This document shows, one piece after another, positions 1 through 8,094 of a stretch of DNA of 64,000 bases. A model generated the notes under the pieces. That model did not search any database and was not told where the DNA came from. It saw only the letters and a list, made by a program, of their open reading frames with translations. Position numbers and translations under genes: made by a program. Where the stretch lies: the NCBI RefSeq assembly GCF_900636535.1, contig NZ_LR134289.1, forward strand, positions 1,798,001 to 1,862,000. Reading direction: 5' to 3'. The DNA is from Chryseobacterium gleum. Lineage in GTDB: Bacteria; Bacteroidota; Bacteroidia; Flavobacteriales; Weeksellaceae. How positions within the stretch are numbered: position 1 is the stretch's first letter; each line of letters begins with the position of its first letter.

Positions 1-1005
1 CTGGGATTCATATTTGATTGTCAGGTACGGATTCACGATCTGTGCTTCCTTACTTTTGATATTTTCAATAAAAGGAGACTTCGGATATTCACTTTTTGCC
101 TGGGCAGCTATTGCAAGTGCTTCTTTAGGTTTCTTCCTGTTAACAAGTTCATCCATGATATCTCCCATGATTATCACTTTATAATCTCCTTCCACATTAG
201 TTTTTAAGAGATTCTGAAGCTGCTCAAGCCTGTCTTTGCAATGATTGAAATTACAGTTCTCTGTAATCTTTTCTTTCATAAAATACAGCTTTGCATTCCC
301 GGTGTTCTGTGCAATCAACTCATCATAGATAGCATTAATCGCTGCACGGTTGGCAGTCAGTTCATTTTTTGTGAAAATATTGTTTTCGGATAAAAATTCT
401 ACTTTTTTAAGCGCATACCAATCAGACAGTGTCGGGAAATAAGCGATATCGTTTGTTCCGGAAAATATATCCTTATATTTTTCCAGTAAAATCTTTTTCA
501 TTTCAGGTTTTTCCTGATCAAGTTCCTGGAAGCTTTTGGTAAGATAATTTTTGTAATCAAGCTTACTCCAGGTTTCTATCTGCGAAACATCCTGAGAATT
601 GATGTTGGTTCTTCCGTTTATTTTCCATAGATTCTGATTGTAATAATCCATGAAGAAACCGTTCAACAGGACTTTGTATACCAATTTTCCTTCACCGCTC
701 AGCTTTCCTTCGGTATCCTTAAGTTTTTTGAAAAATTGGGAAGCAGCATCATTCTGATCATCATCCACCGTTTGGTTTACAATACTGAATTCCGCTTTCA
801 GAGAACGGATCAGCTCAAAAGCATTATTTTCTTTCATGGCTTGTTTTTGTATGTCTAAAATAATGGGAAGATTAGATTTATACGCTCCTTTTGTACTGTT
901 TTCAGCAATTTTTTTCCATTGGGTATCGTAATACTTTTGTGCGGATACCATTGAAAAGCTCAGCATTACAAGCAAAAGCAGAAAAATCTTGGAAAATCTT
1001 TTCAT
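1..1005 (-). CDS. alpha-2-macroglobulin-like family protein, N-terminal part (cut by window edge)
   Basis: An open frame of 335 codons runs without a stop from an ATG to the window edge, so the C-terminus is missing. The first 22 residues form a signal peptide (MKRFSKIFLLLLVMLSFSMV, then SAQ), so the product is exported. The visible part is helical and TPR-like, with stretches such as ELIRSLKAEFSIVNQT and CNFNHCKDRLEQLQ. This resembles the N-terminal region of the very large flavobacterial MG2/alpha-2-macroglobulin-type surface proteins. No MG or bait domain is visible, so the family assignment rests on recall of that N-terminal pattern only. The gene is divergent from the UbiA-like gene, with only 18 bp between the two starts. 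Confidence 0.55.
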   Translation of the reverse strand, partial: MKRFSKIFLLLLVMLSFSMVSAQKYYDTQWKKIAENSTKGAYKSNLPIILDIQKQAMKENNAFELIRSLKAEFSIVNQTVDDDQNDAASQFFKKLKDTEGKLSGEGKLVYKVLLNGFFMDYYNQNLWKINGRTNINSQDVSQIETWSKLDYKNYLTKSFQELDQEKPEMKKILLEKYKDIFSGTNDIAYFPTLSDWYALKKVEFLSENNIFTKNELTANRAAINAIYDELIAQNTGNAKLYFMKEKITENCNFNHCKDRLEQLQNLLKTNVEGDYKVIIMGDIMDELVNRKKPKEALAIAAQAKSEYPKSPFIENIKSKEAQIVNPYLTIKYESQ

Positions 1006-1023
1006 ATATATTAATTTTGATAA

Positions 1024-1779
1024 ATGAACATCTTAAAAGTACTGAAAAAAACTGTCATAGACAGCCAGATTTATGTCTCCCTTATGGGAACTATTTTTGC
1101 AGTATTTTTTATGAAAGAGCAAAACACATTCCGTTTCCCTACCGTTCTGCTTATTTTCATCACTTATTTCAGCGGTTATCTTTATACCAAATATCAATAC
1201 ACCAGACATTTTTTCAAAATACTGATTCTGAATGCTGTAGCCGGAATTATTTGTGCTTTTTTAATCATCCAAAATCATAATGAAATAAGGCTTTTGAAAT
1301 GGTTCATCATTGTTGTGCTGGGATTGCTTTACAACAGCTTTTTTCTTGATGTTTATATCCGTAAAATTCCTTTACTGAAGGTTTTTTACGTAGGATTGGT
1401 CTGGGCACTTGTCAACTGCTGGCTTACGCTTCCGGAATTCAGTATTCCTATTTTTCTGATCAGTTTTTTCTTTATTACAGCACTTGTCCTTCCCTTTGAT
1501 ATCCGGGATATGAATAGTGACACTGTAAAAACCTTTCCTATGCTGATAGGGGTACAAAATACCAAATATATTGCCTACGCACTCGTTTTTATCAGTAATA
1601 TAATTGGTATCTTCTTTCTTGAATTACAATATGCTATAGCTTTTTTTATGGCTGGTATTGCAACCTATATTCTTATTTATTTCTCTGAAAATAAGAGGGA
1701 TGACGCTTATTTTTCATTCGGGGTGGAAACTTGTTCTGCACTTCCTTTTTTATTTTTACTAATAATGAAGTATTTTTGA
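1024..1779 (+). CDS. UbiA-like integral membrane protein
   Basis: The protein has 251 residues and about eight hydrophobic segments. The stretch DIRDMNSD at residues 159-166, followed by a loop and a further helix, matches the second Asp-rich motif of UbiA-superfamily prenyltransferases. The loop around residues 103-115 (YNSFFLDVYIRKIP) also fits UbiA topology. The first NDxxDxxxD motif expected near residue 50-60 is not present; that region reads YFSGYLYTKYQYTR. Prenyl transfer is therefore doubtful and the protein may be a degenerate or repurposed family member. Its stop lies 3 bp before recF, which suggests co-transcription. Confidence 0.6.
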   Translation: MNILKVLKKTVIDSQIYVSLMGTIFAVFFMKEQNTFRFPTVLLIFITYFSGYLYTKYQYTRHFFKILILNAVAGIICAFLIIQNHNEIRLLKWFIIVVLGLLYNSFFLDVYIRKIPLLKVFYVGLVWALVNCWLTLPEFSIPIFLISFFFITALVLPFDIRDMNSDTVKTFPMLIGVQNTKYIAYALVFISNIIGIFFLELQYAIAFFMAGIATYILIYFSENKRDDAYFSFGVETCSALPFLFLLIMKYF

Positions 1780-1782
1780 CGA

Positions 1783-2862
1783 ATGATTATCAAGAAGCTT
1801 TCCCTCTACAATTTCAAAAACCATACTGAGAAAAAATTTGAATTCTCCCCACAGATCAATTGTTTTGTGGGTAATAACGGTGTGGGAAAGACCAATATTT
1901 TAGATGCCCTGCATTATTTATCTGTAGGAAAAAGCTTTTTAGGCAATACAGATCTTAACAATATAAAAAAAGAGGAAGATTTTTTCACCATTGATGCTGA
2001 AATCCAGAATGAGGACAGTGAAGACATCATCAGAATTACCCAGCCTAAGGAAGCCAAAAAGGTAATTAAGAAAAACGATAAAAGCTATGACAGGCTTGCG
2101 GATCATATCGGCTATCTTCCGAGCGTTATGATTTCTCCTTATGATTCCAATCTTATTTCGGATTCCGGGGAAAGCAGACGTAAGTTTCTGGACTCTATGA
2201 TTTCGCAGACGGATTCCGGGTATCTTTTTGACCTTATTCAGTATCAGAAGACCATTCAGCAGCGAAATGCCTTACTTAAGTATTTTGCCAAGAACAGAAC
2301 CTGGGATAAAGATTCGCTGGAAATCTATGATGACCCGATCATCAGATTCGGGACGAAAATATTTAATAAAAGAAAAGAATTTGTAGAACAGCTTAATCCT
2401 ATTGTTCAGAATTTCTATAAGATTATTTCCGGTGGAAAAGAAACCGTATCTGTCATATACGAATCTCATTTGCTGGAAGATTCTTTTGAAAATCTTTTAA
2501 AGGAAAGTCTTGAAAAAGATCGTATGCTAACCTACACTTCGAAAGGAATCCATAAGGATGACCTTCTTTTCGAAATGGATCATGTTTTAATTAAGAAAAT
2601 CGGATCTCAGGGACAGCAGAAATCTTTTCTTATTTCTTTAAAGCTTGCTCAGATGAGTCTTGTAAAAGAGCTCACGAAAAAGACTCCTATCCTTTTACTC
2701 GATGATATTTTTGATAAACTCGATGATATAAGGGTTTCCCAATTGATAGAACTGGTTAATCGTGAAAGTTTTGGCCAGATTTTCATCACAGATACTCACA
2801 GAGAACGTACGGAAAGTGTAGTAAAAAAGATCAATGAGGAAAGTATAATTTTTGAAGTTTAG
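1783..2862 (+). CDS. recF: DNA replication and repair protein RecF
   Basis: RecF is an SMC-like ATPase that helps load RecA at single-strand gaps. The 359 residues contain a Walker A motif GNNGVGKT at 30-37, an ABC/SMC-type signature region (GSQGQQKS) near 275-282 and a Walker B block LLLDDIFDKLDD starting at 304, all in family order. The length is typical for RecF. The N-terminus MIIKKLSLYNFKNH is the standard RecF opening, so the start is secure. It sits 3 bp after the UbiA-like gene. In related genomes recF is commonly followed by a DUF721 gene; here a four-helix-bundle gene stands between them. Confidence 0.95.
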   Translation: MIIKKLSLYNFKNHTEKKFEFSPQINCFVGNNGVGKTNILDALHYLSVGKSFLGNTDLNNIKKEEDFFTIDAEIQNEDSEDIIRITQPKEAKKVIKKNDKSYDRLADHIGYLPSVMISPYDSNLISDSGESRRKFLDSMISQTDSGYLFDLIQYQKTIQQRNALLKYFAKNRTWDKDSLEIYDDPIIRFGTKIFNKRKEFVEQLNPIVQNFYKIISGGKETVSVIYESHLLEDSFENLLKESLEKDRMLTYTSKGIHKDDLLFEMDHVLIKKIGSQGQQKSFLISLKLAQMSLVKELTKKTPILLLDDIFDKLDDIRVSQLIELVNRESFGQIFITDTHRERTESVVKKINEESIIFEV

Positions 2863-2993
2863 TGCTGAGATACGGGATGCGGGTTACGTGATTCGAGTTA
2901 GGGAATTTGAAGTACAAAGTTGAAAACTTTGGATAAAAAATTTGAATATTATTTTTGGTTTTATCTTAACTTAATATCCTAAACATAAATGAT
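2863..2993. repeat. degenerate GATACGGGATGCGGGTTACG-type repeat tract before four-helix-bundle gene
   Basis: Right after recF the sequence is built from imperfect short words (GAGATACGGGATGCGGGTT, then ACGTGATTCGAGTTAGGG) that read like a degenerate repeat of about 7 bp. A complementary-looking tract (CCACGAACCACGCACCCC) follows the inserted gene. The rest is AT-rich and probably carries the promoter of the four-helix-bundle gene. Confidence 0.45.
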
Positions 2994-3371
2994 ATGAGTT
3001 ATAGAAATCTTGAAATTTACAAAATGGCTTTTGACTTATTTTTAAAGACCCATAAAGCCACCCATCTCCTTCCTAAATATGAACTGTTTGAATTAGGCAG
3101 CCAATTAAGGCGATCTTCAGATTCAATAATCACAAATATTGTTGAAGGTTATGGAAGATCCTTTTATAAAAATGATTACATTCGCTTCCTCATTTACAGC
3201 CATGCAAGTAATGATGAAACCATTAATCATTTAGAGAAAATTATAATACTATATCCTGATGTCTCCACGACATTTGAAACATTAAAAAATGAATATAATA
3301 TATTAGGCGGAAAAATTAACTTTTATAAAAAATGGGTCATAGAAAATTGGAATAAAAATAATCTGCAGTAA
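2994..3371 (+). CDS. four-helix bundle protein (23S rRNA intervening-sequence protein family)
   Basis: The 125-residue protein has the family layout: MSYRNLEIYKMAFDL at the start, LRRSSDSIITNIVEGYGR in the second helix, and helices carrying FLIYSHASNDETINHLE. Members form pentameric helical bundles. Relatives are encoded in 23S rRNA intervening sequences or as Avd accessory proteins of diversity-generating retroelements, but no reverse transcriptase or variable repeat is nearby, so its role here is unknown. It interrupts recF and the DUF721 gene and is flanked by degenerate repeat tracts, consistent with insertion as a unit. Confidence 0.85.
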   Translation: MSYRNLEIYKMAFDLFLKTHKATHLLPKYELFELGSQLRRSSDSIITNIVEGYGRSFYKNDYIRFLIYSHASNDETINHLEKIIILYPDVSTTFETLKNEYNILGGKINFYKKWVIENWNKNNLQ

Positions 3372-3429
3372 AAAAATCGCGGACCAAAGACCACACAACT
3401 AAAAACTCCACGAACCACGCACCCCGAAA
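3372..3429. repeat. degenerate ACCACGAACCACG-type repeat tract after four-helix-bundle gene
   Basis: The gap to the DUF721 gene consists of imperfect repeats of CCAAAGACCAC / CCACGAACCACG / CACGCACCCC. Together with the tract before the four-helix-bundle gene it forms a pair of low-complexity flanks of opposite strand bias (G-rich before, C-rich after). Confidence 0.45.
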
Positions 3430-3723
3430 ATGAAGAAGAAAAAACGTGAATATCAATCCTCCGAACTGGTAAAATCTTTTGCCAGAATGTATGGTTTTGA
3501 ACATAAACTTATTGCTTTTGACATTAAAGATTTCCTTGAAGAATATCTTGACGAAAGTCTTTTCAAAGAAATCAGAAGCGTCAATATTGAAAATGAATGT
3601 ATCATCATCAAAATTGATTCTCCTCTGTTGAAACATGATTTTAAAATGCGTAAAAGCTTTTATCTCAAAAAGTTTCAGGATAAATTTGGGGCAGAAAAGT
3701 TCCGTGATTTACAGATTTTATAA
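3430..3723 (+). CDS. DUF721 (DciA-like) protein
   Basis: The 97-residue protein begins with a basic stretch. Its C-terminal half (SVNIENECIIIKIDSPLLKHDFKMRK, read as two short pieces) matches the DUF721/DciA fold, where a beta strand of alternating hydrophobics precedes an 'S.ll..ef...k..l...' helix. DciA proteins support loading of the replicative helicase in many bacteria that lack DnaC, but that role for the Bacteroidota form is inference. Position after recF supports the family call. Confidence 0.65.
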   Translation: MKKKKREYQSSELVKSFARMYGFEHKLIAFDIKDFLEEYLDESLFKEIRSVNIENECIIIKIDSPLLKHDFKMRKSFYLKKFQDKFGAEKFRDLQIL

Positions 3724-3799
3724 ATTTTTAGGGCTTTAAAATATTATGTACAGAAATCGATATTAATTGATATATTTAACGAACAAAAAAATTAATATC

Positions 3800-3967
3800 A
3801 TGAAAAAATCAATTGCATCAAAAAAACTGGCAAGAAAAACTTTAAGAACAATACAAGGTAGTGGTGTTGGAGAGATTTGCTGTGCCGTAAGCTGTGCTAA
3901 TGAGAACGAATGTGCTTATTGGACAACTTTACCTGCAAAATGTCCTTTACTTCCTGTTTGTCTTTAA
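3800..3967 (+). CDS. bacteriocin-type leader peptide with Cys-rich core (55 aa)
   Basis: The start at MKKSIASKKLARKTL is preferred over an in-frame ATG 33 bp upstream because it gives the usual basic leader. The leader LARKTLRTIQGSG resembles the Bacteroidota double-glycine type (LxxEELKTIxGG), but the cleavage site reads GSG instead of GG. The core has six Cys (27, 28, 32, 38, 48, 54) in about 30 residues and ends CPLLPVCL. Such peptides are usually exported by bacteriocin-type ABC peptidase transporters; none is encoded here. The function is not known. A strong terminator follows directly. Confidence 0.6.
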   Translation: MKKSIASKKLARKTLRTIQGSGVGEICCAVSCANENECAYWTTLPAKCPLLPVCL

Positions 3968-3980
3968 AAGTAAATTATAG

Positions 3981-4010
3981 AAAATGCTACCCGAGGGTAG
4001 CATTTTTATT
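3981..4010. terminator. bidirectional intrinsic terminator
   Basis: The stem AAATGCTACCC / GGGTAGCATTT has a 3-base GAG loop and a T tract on both strands. It can end transcription of both the Cys-rich peptide gene and the convergent SpecificRecomb gene. Confidence 0.85.
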
Positions 4011-4012
4011 TA

Positions 4013-6043
4013 TTAATGTTCTTCTGATTTATTGGAAATCGTACTGCTCATCAGATCATCCGCTTTTTTATCGAGTCCGGAACTCAATGGCAGGAAAAAC
4101 TTTAACGGATGTTTAATAAAATATCTGAAGATTTCTTTATAGATCTCACTTACCTGTCCGAAATTCATTTTTCTTGATCGGAATGCCAGGAACATCGATA
4201 AACTGAAGCTTACCAGAAAGTTGAAGAAACCAATCAGGAATACCGTTAGGAAAGATATCCAGAAGGTGTAGGAATCTACCGAAAAATCCTTTCCATATAA
4301 CCCTAATGCAAAATTGCCGGCAGCAAAGGTAATATGCCTGATATCAAGATCCAGCCCAAAAAACATTCCGACTGGCGCAGTAGCACCCAGGAATACACCA
4401 AACCAGAAATTAGAGACAATACCCGGCCAGTTTTTAGCGTAATATTTTGACAATCCTTTTGCAAATTTCTTCCCGAAAAAGCTTCTGATAGACAGATTTT
4501 TAGCAATCCTTTCCGGAATCTGATAAAACACGGAATTGTTTCCGATATTTCCTGAAATAATCCCGGAAATAAATAGATAAAATCCGGCAATGCTGGCATG
4601 TAAAATCGCTTTGGATTTAAATGGATCAAGATCTTTTAGCAATTTATCAGACCTTTCTACAGCAAGATTCTGAGAAAAAAAGACATCCAGTCCGTAAATG
4701 ATGGCAAGTGCTATGGGAAACGCCAGCAATACATTTCCTACAAAGGCAATAAACTGACTTCGGAATAATTTAGAAACCAAATGGGCAAATTCTGTATTAT
4801 TTCTTTGGGCATTTCCTTCTTCAGACAGTACTTTTGTCATGGTAGCAGCCGTCATCGCAGGCTGTTTTGTTGCGAGCGTAAAGCCCATCAGATAAATCAT
4901 CACAAACCCCATCGCATAATTCATAGAGTACAGAAAAGCATGCGAAAAATCACTTCCCGGGATATATCCGTAAAGCATTTTCAGAACACATAGTGCTCCT
5001 ACAATAATTCCTCCACCACTTGCTTTATAGAACATCGTCATATACTCTTTACGGGTAGAAGTGATATAGTGTGTTCCGGTTTCTGCAGTATGATTCGTAA
5101 TAAGATGGGAGATTAGTCTCGTGCTGTCATTGATCAGATCTGAAATATTATTTTTATGAGATTTGTAGTTCAGAATATTAAAAACAAGCTGTTTAGATTT
5201 TATAAGAACATCCTCATCAGTATCAATCACCAGTAATTGTGCGATCTCATAAATTCTTTCGGTCTGCTGGCGGATTTTCAGAAGGGATTGGTTAATCTTC
5301 CCTGAAATTCCGTATTTGGCAGAATTCTTAAAAGCAATATTAACAAACTCAAGGCACTGCTCTGTATAAATTTTGATCTGCTTATATCTGCTGTCTTTGG
5401 AATGCAGTTGTACATAGGGATCTTTTGCCAGATCCTCAGCTAATGTCTCCAGTTCATTCTGCAGGGCAAGAAACGGATTATCAAGATTTCTGTACTGCGG
5501 AGCCATTCTTACTACCTCTACTTCCATAGCCATTCCTGTAACCCTCCAGGAAAGGATATTCATAGAGAAAATGAGCTCTTTTTTCACATTAGGACGAATA
5601 ATAAAATCCGAAGCTCCTAATATGTTTAAAAATTCATTAATCTCATTTTCAGGAAGATTATGCAGGTATTTCAGATCTTTTTTCGGCCGCAGGCTGACGT
5701 TATCAATCATGTACCACACCGTTTTCTCATTTTCAACAGGTGGCAGAACCTTGTTCAGAATTCTTTTTTTAAGTTCCGGAAAAAAGGCATTTTCTGAAAG
5801 AATATTAGCTTCTGTCAGAGAAAGGTTAAAAGGTCTTCCTCTAAAAATATTGTGAATATAATATTTAAAGTTCTCAGCAAAGTTGGGATTACTTCTGAAA
5901 AAATTGAGCACATCAGTAAAGTCCGCCTCTTTTATGGTTTCTAAAAACTCTGCAAAAGGCTCTAAAGAAAGAGTTTCGTTCTTAAAAGAAAAATATTTTT
6001 TAAGAACTGACTCAAAATTTGTGCTGGAATTAAAGAATTTCAT
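4013..6043 (-). CDS. SpecificRecomb-family membrane protein (annotated as site-specific recombinase)
   Basis: This 676-residue protein matches the SpecificRecomb family (Gcr-like). It has a soluble helical N-terminal half of about 320 residues and a C-terminal half with roughly seven membrane segments, starting at MFYKASGGGIIVGALCVLKML. Motifs typical of the family include SWRVTGMAMEVEVVRMAP, ATKQPAMTAAT and FRSQFIAFVGN. The recombinase label comes from an old genetic report. The membrane topology and the absence of a Ser or Tyr recombinase motif argue against DNA recombination, and the true function is unknown. mtgA lies just upstream in the same direction, with 13 bp between the genes. Confidence 0.8.
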   Translation of the reverse strand: MKFFNSSTNFESVLKKYFSFKNETLSLEPFAEFLETIKEADFTDVLNFFRSNPNFAENFKYYIHNIFRGRPFNLSLTEANILSENAFFPELKKRILNKVLPPVENEKTVWYMIDNVSLRPKKDLKYLHNLPENEINEFLNILGASDFIIRPNVKKELIFSMNILSWRVTGMAMEVEVVRMAPQYRNLDNPFLALQNELETLAEDLAKDPYVQLHSKDSRYKQIKIYTEQCLEFVNIAFKNSAKYGISGKINQSLLKIRQQTERIYEIAQLLVIDTDEDVLIKSKQLVFNILNYKSHKNNISDLINDSTRLISHLITNHTAETGTHYITSTRKEYMTMFYKASGGGIIVGALCVLKMLYGYIPGSDFSHAFLYSMNYAMGFVMIYLMGFTLATKQPAMTAATMTKVLSEEGNAQRNNTEFAHLVSKLFRSQFIAFVGNVLLAFPIALAIIYGLDVFFSQNLAVERSDKLLKDLDPFKSKAILHASIAGFYLFISGIISGNIGNNSVFYQIPERIAKNLSIRSFFGKKFAKGLSKYYAKNWPGIVSNFWFGVFLGATAPVGMFFGLDLDIRHITFAAGNFALGLYGKDFSVDSYTFWISFLTVFLIGFFNFLVSFSLSMFLAFRSRKMNFGQVSEIYKEIFRYFIKHPLKFFLPLSSGLDKKADDLMSSTISNKSEEH

Positions 6044-6056
6044 TAGTACAAAGATA

Positions 6057-6701
6057 CTATTTCAAACTCACATTCCTCATCTGTCTCATGATCCAATTGT
6101 GTTTCTTTCTTAAATACGGCGATGGATTTTTAGGATCATACTTCTTTGGATTAGGCAATACAGCGGCAATCCATGCTGCATCTGAGACACTTAAATCTTT
6201 GGAAGATTTTCCGAAATAATATTGAGCAGCTGCTTCTACTCCGAATACGCCCTGCCCCATTTCAATGGAATTCAGATATCTTTCAAGGATAATGTCTTTA
6301 GTCCATACTTTTTCGATGATGAAAGTATAAACAGCCTCCAGCCCTTTTCTCACCCAGCTTCTTCCCTGCCATAGAAATACATTTTTTGCCGTCTGCTGGG
6401 AAATAGTACTTCCTCCTCTTATTTTTTTGCCTTTCTCATTATATTTCATAGCCTTTTCGATTGCCTTATAATCGAAACCGTCATGATCAAAGAATTTCTG
6501 ATCTTCAGATGCAATTACCGCCTTTTTCACATTGTTTCCCATTTCGTCATAGGAAATATAGTCTCTGTGCAGTTTTCCGTATTCAAAAAGTCCTCCTATC
6601 TGGGTAAGGGTAATTGGTGGATTGAAGAATCTGCCCCAGATGATAAAAACTACATTCAGTACAAGAATGATGAAGATAAGCTGTTTAATTTTTTTCCACA
6701 T
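6057..6701 (-). CDS. mtgA: monofunctional biosynthetic peptidoglycan transglycosylase
   Basis: A GT51 enzyme that polymerises lipid II into glycan strands at the inner membrane. The 214 residues have one N-terminal membrane anchor (residues 6-23), the catalytic Glu motif ASEDQKFFDHDG (E66), RGGSTISQQ at 95-103, the QGRSW..RK segment and ERYLN at 140-144, in family order. There is no transpeptidase domain and the length is normal for MtgA. The start MWKKIKQ is chosen over an ATG 33 bp upstream because the membrane anchor then follows directly. Confidence 0.93.
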   Translation of the reverse strand: MWKKIKQLIFIILVLNVVFIIWGRFFNPPITLTQIGGLFEYGKLHRDYISYDEMGNNVKKAVIASEDQKFFDHDGFDYKAIEKAMKYNEKGKKIRGGSTISQQTAKNVFLWQGRSWVRKGLEAVYTFIIEKVWTKDIILERYLNSIEMGQGVFGVEAAAQYYFGKSSKDLSVSDAAWIAAVLPNPKKYDPKNPSPYLRKKHNWIMRQMRNVSLK

Positions 6702-6744
6702 AACTTGATAAAAAGGAAAGGCAAAAATAAGCAAATACTGCGAG

Positions 6745-7791
6745 TTACTGCAATTCTTTCATATAAGTAAGCTGATAATCCGGTAAAAATTCAGGATGAA
6801 AGATCTTAATATAGTCTTTGAGAATCAAATCTGCTCTTACCACACCGCTTTCAAAGAAATCATTTGCCTTCAGTTTTTCTTTTCCGGCAATGGTATAAAT
6901 TTTCCCTTTATTGAATACATCCAGTTTCCCATAGAAAGGATTCATACCCAGCATCTCTTTTTTTGAGGTGTGGCTTCCTGCATTTACCCAATACTGAACG
7001 TTTCCCGCTTTTGCATAAACTTCCTCAAAACTCATTGTTAATGCTTTTTCGTCTTTATTATCTTTCATGATATAATTGGCATTGGCATCTGAAATATAAT
7101 GTGCTACGGAAGTATTTCCTCCCGGAAGATACCAGACATCTCCATACATCTCATTGGCAAGTACAACAGGTTTTTCTTTTGCTTTTGACGCGAGCTGCTT
7201 TAGGTCGTTATAGTTTTTCTCTACTTCCTGATATTTAGCTTCAGCCTCTTTCTCTTTTCCTAAAAATTCTCCGAAAATTTTAATATAGGCTGTTTTTTCT
7301 AAAGGTTTCTGCTCCATGTATTCATCCAGAAATATCACCTGAATACCGTTATTTTTCAAAAGTTCATAGGTATTGTCAAAACTGGCAATGTGATTGGTAA
7401 AAATAGCATCCGGTTTCATAGAGATGATCTTTTCCACATCATATTTCTGTTCACTTCCTACATTCTGAATTTTTCCCTCTCTAATCAGATTCTGAATTTT
7501 ATCTGAATAAATATACTCCGGGCTGGAAACACCTATGATTACATCTTCTGCCCCAAGCTCCGAAATATAGCCCGCCATACTTGCATTCAACAGGATTATT
7601 TTCCTGAAAGGTGTTTGATTTTGCTTAAAACTGTAAGTGAAATTACCCGATTTTAGTTCCATGATACCATCATGCTCCTTAAACTGGGTACGAGCGGAGA
7701 TATTTGTCCAGTCTGCGGACGAAATTTTTGATTCTCTTTTACAGGCAATTAGCGAGAAGACCGTAAATAAAAGTAAAATTTTCTGTTTCAT
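6745..7791 (-). CDS. ABC transporter substrate-binding lipoprotein (Fe-siderophore/cobalamin type)
   Basis: The 348 residues start with a lipoprotein signal (SLIAC, Cys17). The class III periplasmic-binding fold is visible: RKIILLNASMAGYISELGAEDVIIGVSS, then KIISMKPDAIFTNH, a long linking helix, and a C-terminal lobe ending RADLILKDYIKIFHP. This family delivers iron-siderophore, haem or vitamin B12 to an inner-membrane ABC importer. No permease or ATPase is adjacent, so the ligand cannot be fixed from context. It lies upstream of mtgA on the same strand with a 43-bp gap. Confidence 0.8.
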   Translation of the reverse strand: MKQKILLLFTVFSLIACKRESKISSADWTNISARTQFKEHDGIMELKSGNFTYSFKQNQTPFRKIILLNASMAGYISELGAEDVIIGVSSPEYIYSDKIQNLIREGKIQNVGSEQKYDVEKIISMKPDAIFTNHIASFDNTYELLKNNGIQVIFLDEYMEQKPLEKTAYIKIFGEFLGKEKEAEAKYQEVEKNYNDLKQLASKAKEKPVVLANEMYGDVWYLPGGNTSVAHYISDANANYIMKDNKDEKALTMSFEEVYAKAGNVQYWVNAGSHTSKKEMLGMNPFYGKLDVFNKGKIYTIAGKEKLKANDFFESGVVRADLILKDYIKIFHPEFLPDYQLTYMKELQ

Positions 7792-7815
7792 GTTTCAAAG
7801 AACGGAAAAAAGTGG

Positions 7816-7823
7816 TATATTTG
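7816..7823 (+). promoter_or_regulatory. TAnnTTTG -7 element for tRNA-Arg
   Basis: TATATTTG lies 27 bp before the tRNA, matching the Bacteroidota -7 consensus and leaving room for a short 5' leader removed by RNase P. Confidence 0.6.
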
Positions 7824-7850
7824 CAACCGTTAAACAACAAGTTAACAAAT

Positions 7851-7924
7851 GGCCTCGTGGCGCAACTGAATAGCGCATCTGATTACGGCTCAGAAGGTTA
7901 CAGGTTTGAATCCTGTCGAGGTCA
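7851..7924 (+). tRNA. tRNA-Arg (anticodon ACG)
   Basis: A full cloverleaf can be drawn. Acceptor GGCCTCG pairs with CGAGGTC (one G-U pair), followed by discriminator A. The D arm is GCGC...GCGC, the anticodon stem is TCTGA/TCAGA around loop TTACGGC (anticodon ACG), and the T stem is ACAGG/CCTGT with loop TTTGAAT. CCA is not encoded. The ACG anticodon is expected to be read after A34-to-inosine editing, decoding CGU, CGC and CGA. The total length is 74 nt. Confidence 0.95.
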
Positions 7925-7934
7925 CAAATAGTCA

Positions 7935-7973
7935 AATAACGCCAACTGCATACAGTTGGCGTTATTTTTTTAT
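7935..7973 (+). terminator. intrinsic terminator of tRNA-Arg
   Basis: A perfect stem AATAACGCCAACTG / CAGTTGGCGTTATT with loop CATA is followed by a long T tract, 10 bp after the tRNA. Confidence 0.9.
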
Positions 7974-8094
7974 TTTCTTATATTAATTCCTCTAAAGCCT
8001 TTAATTAAATTTCCAAAATTAAGTGTGCAAAAAAGGTAGTTATAAGGTAGTTATATAGTACAATTATCTATTGAAGACACTTGTTTTTTGTTCT

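Noticed and set aside
2994..3371. Accessory protein (Avd) of a diversity-generating retroelement
   Set aside because: No reverse transcriptase, template repeat or variable repeat is found nearby.
4013..6043. Site-specific DNA recombinase
   Set aside because: The protein is polytopic in its C-terminal half and has no Ser or Tyr recombinase motif. The name is historical.
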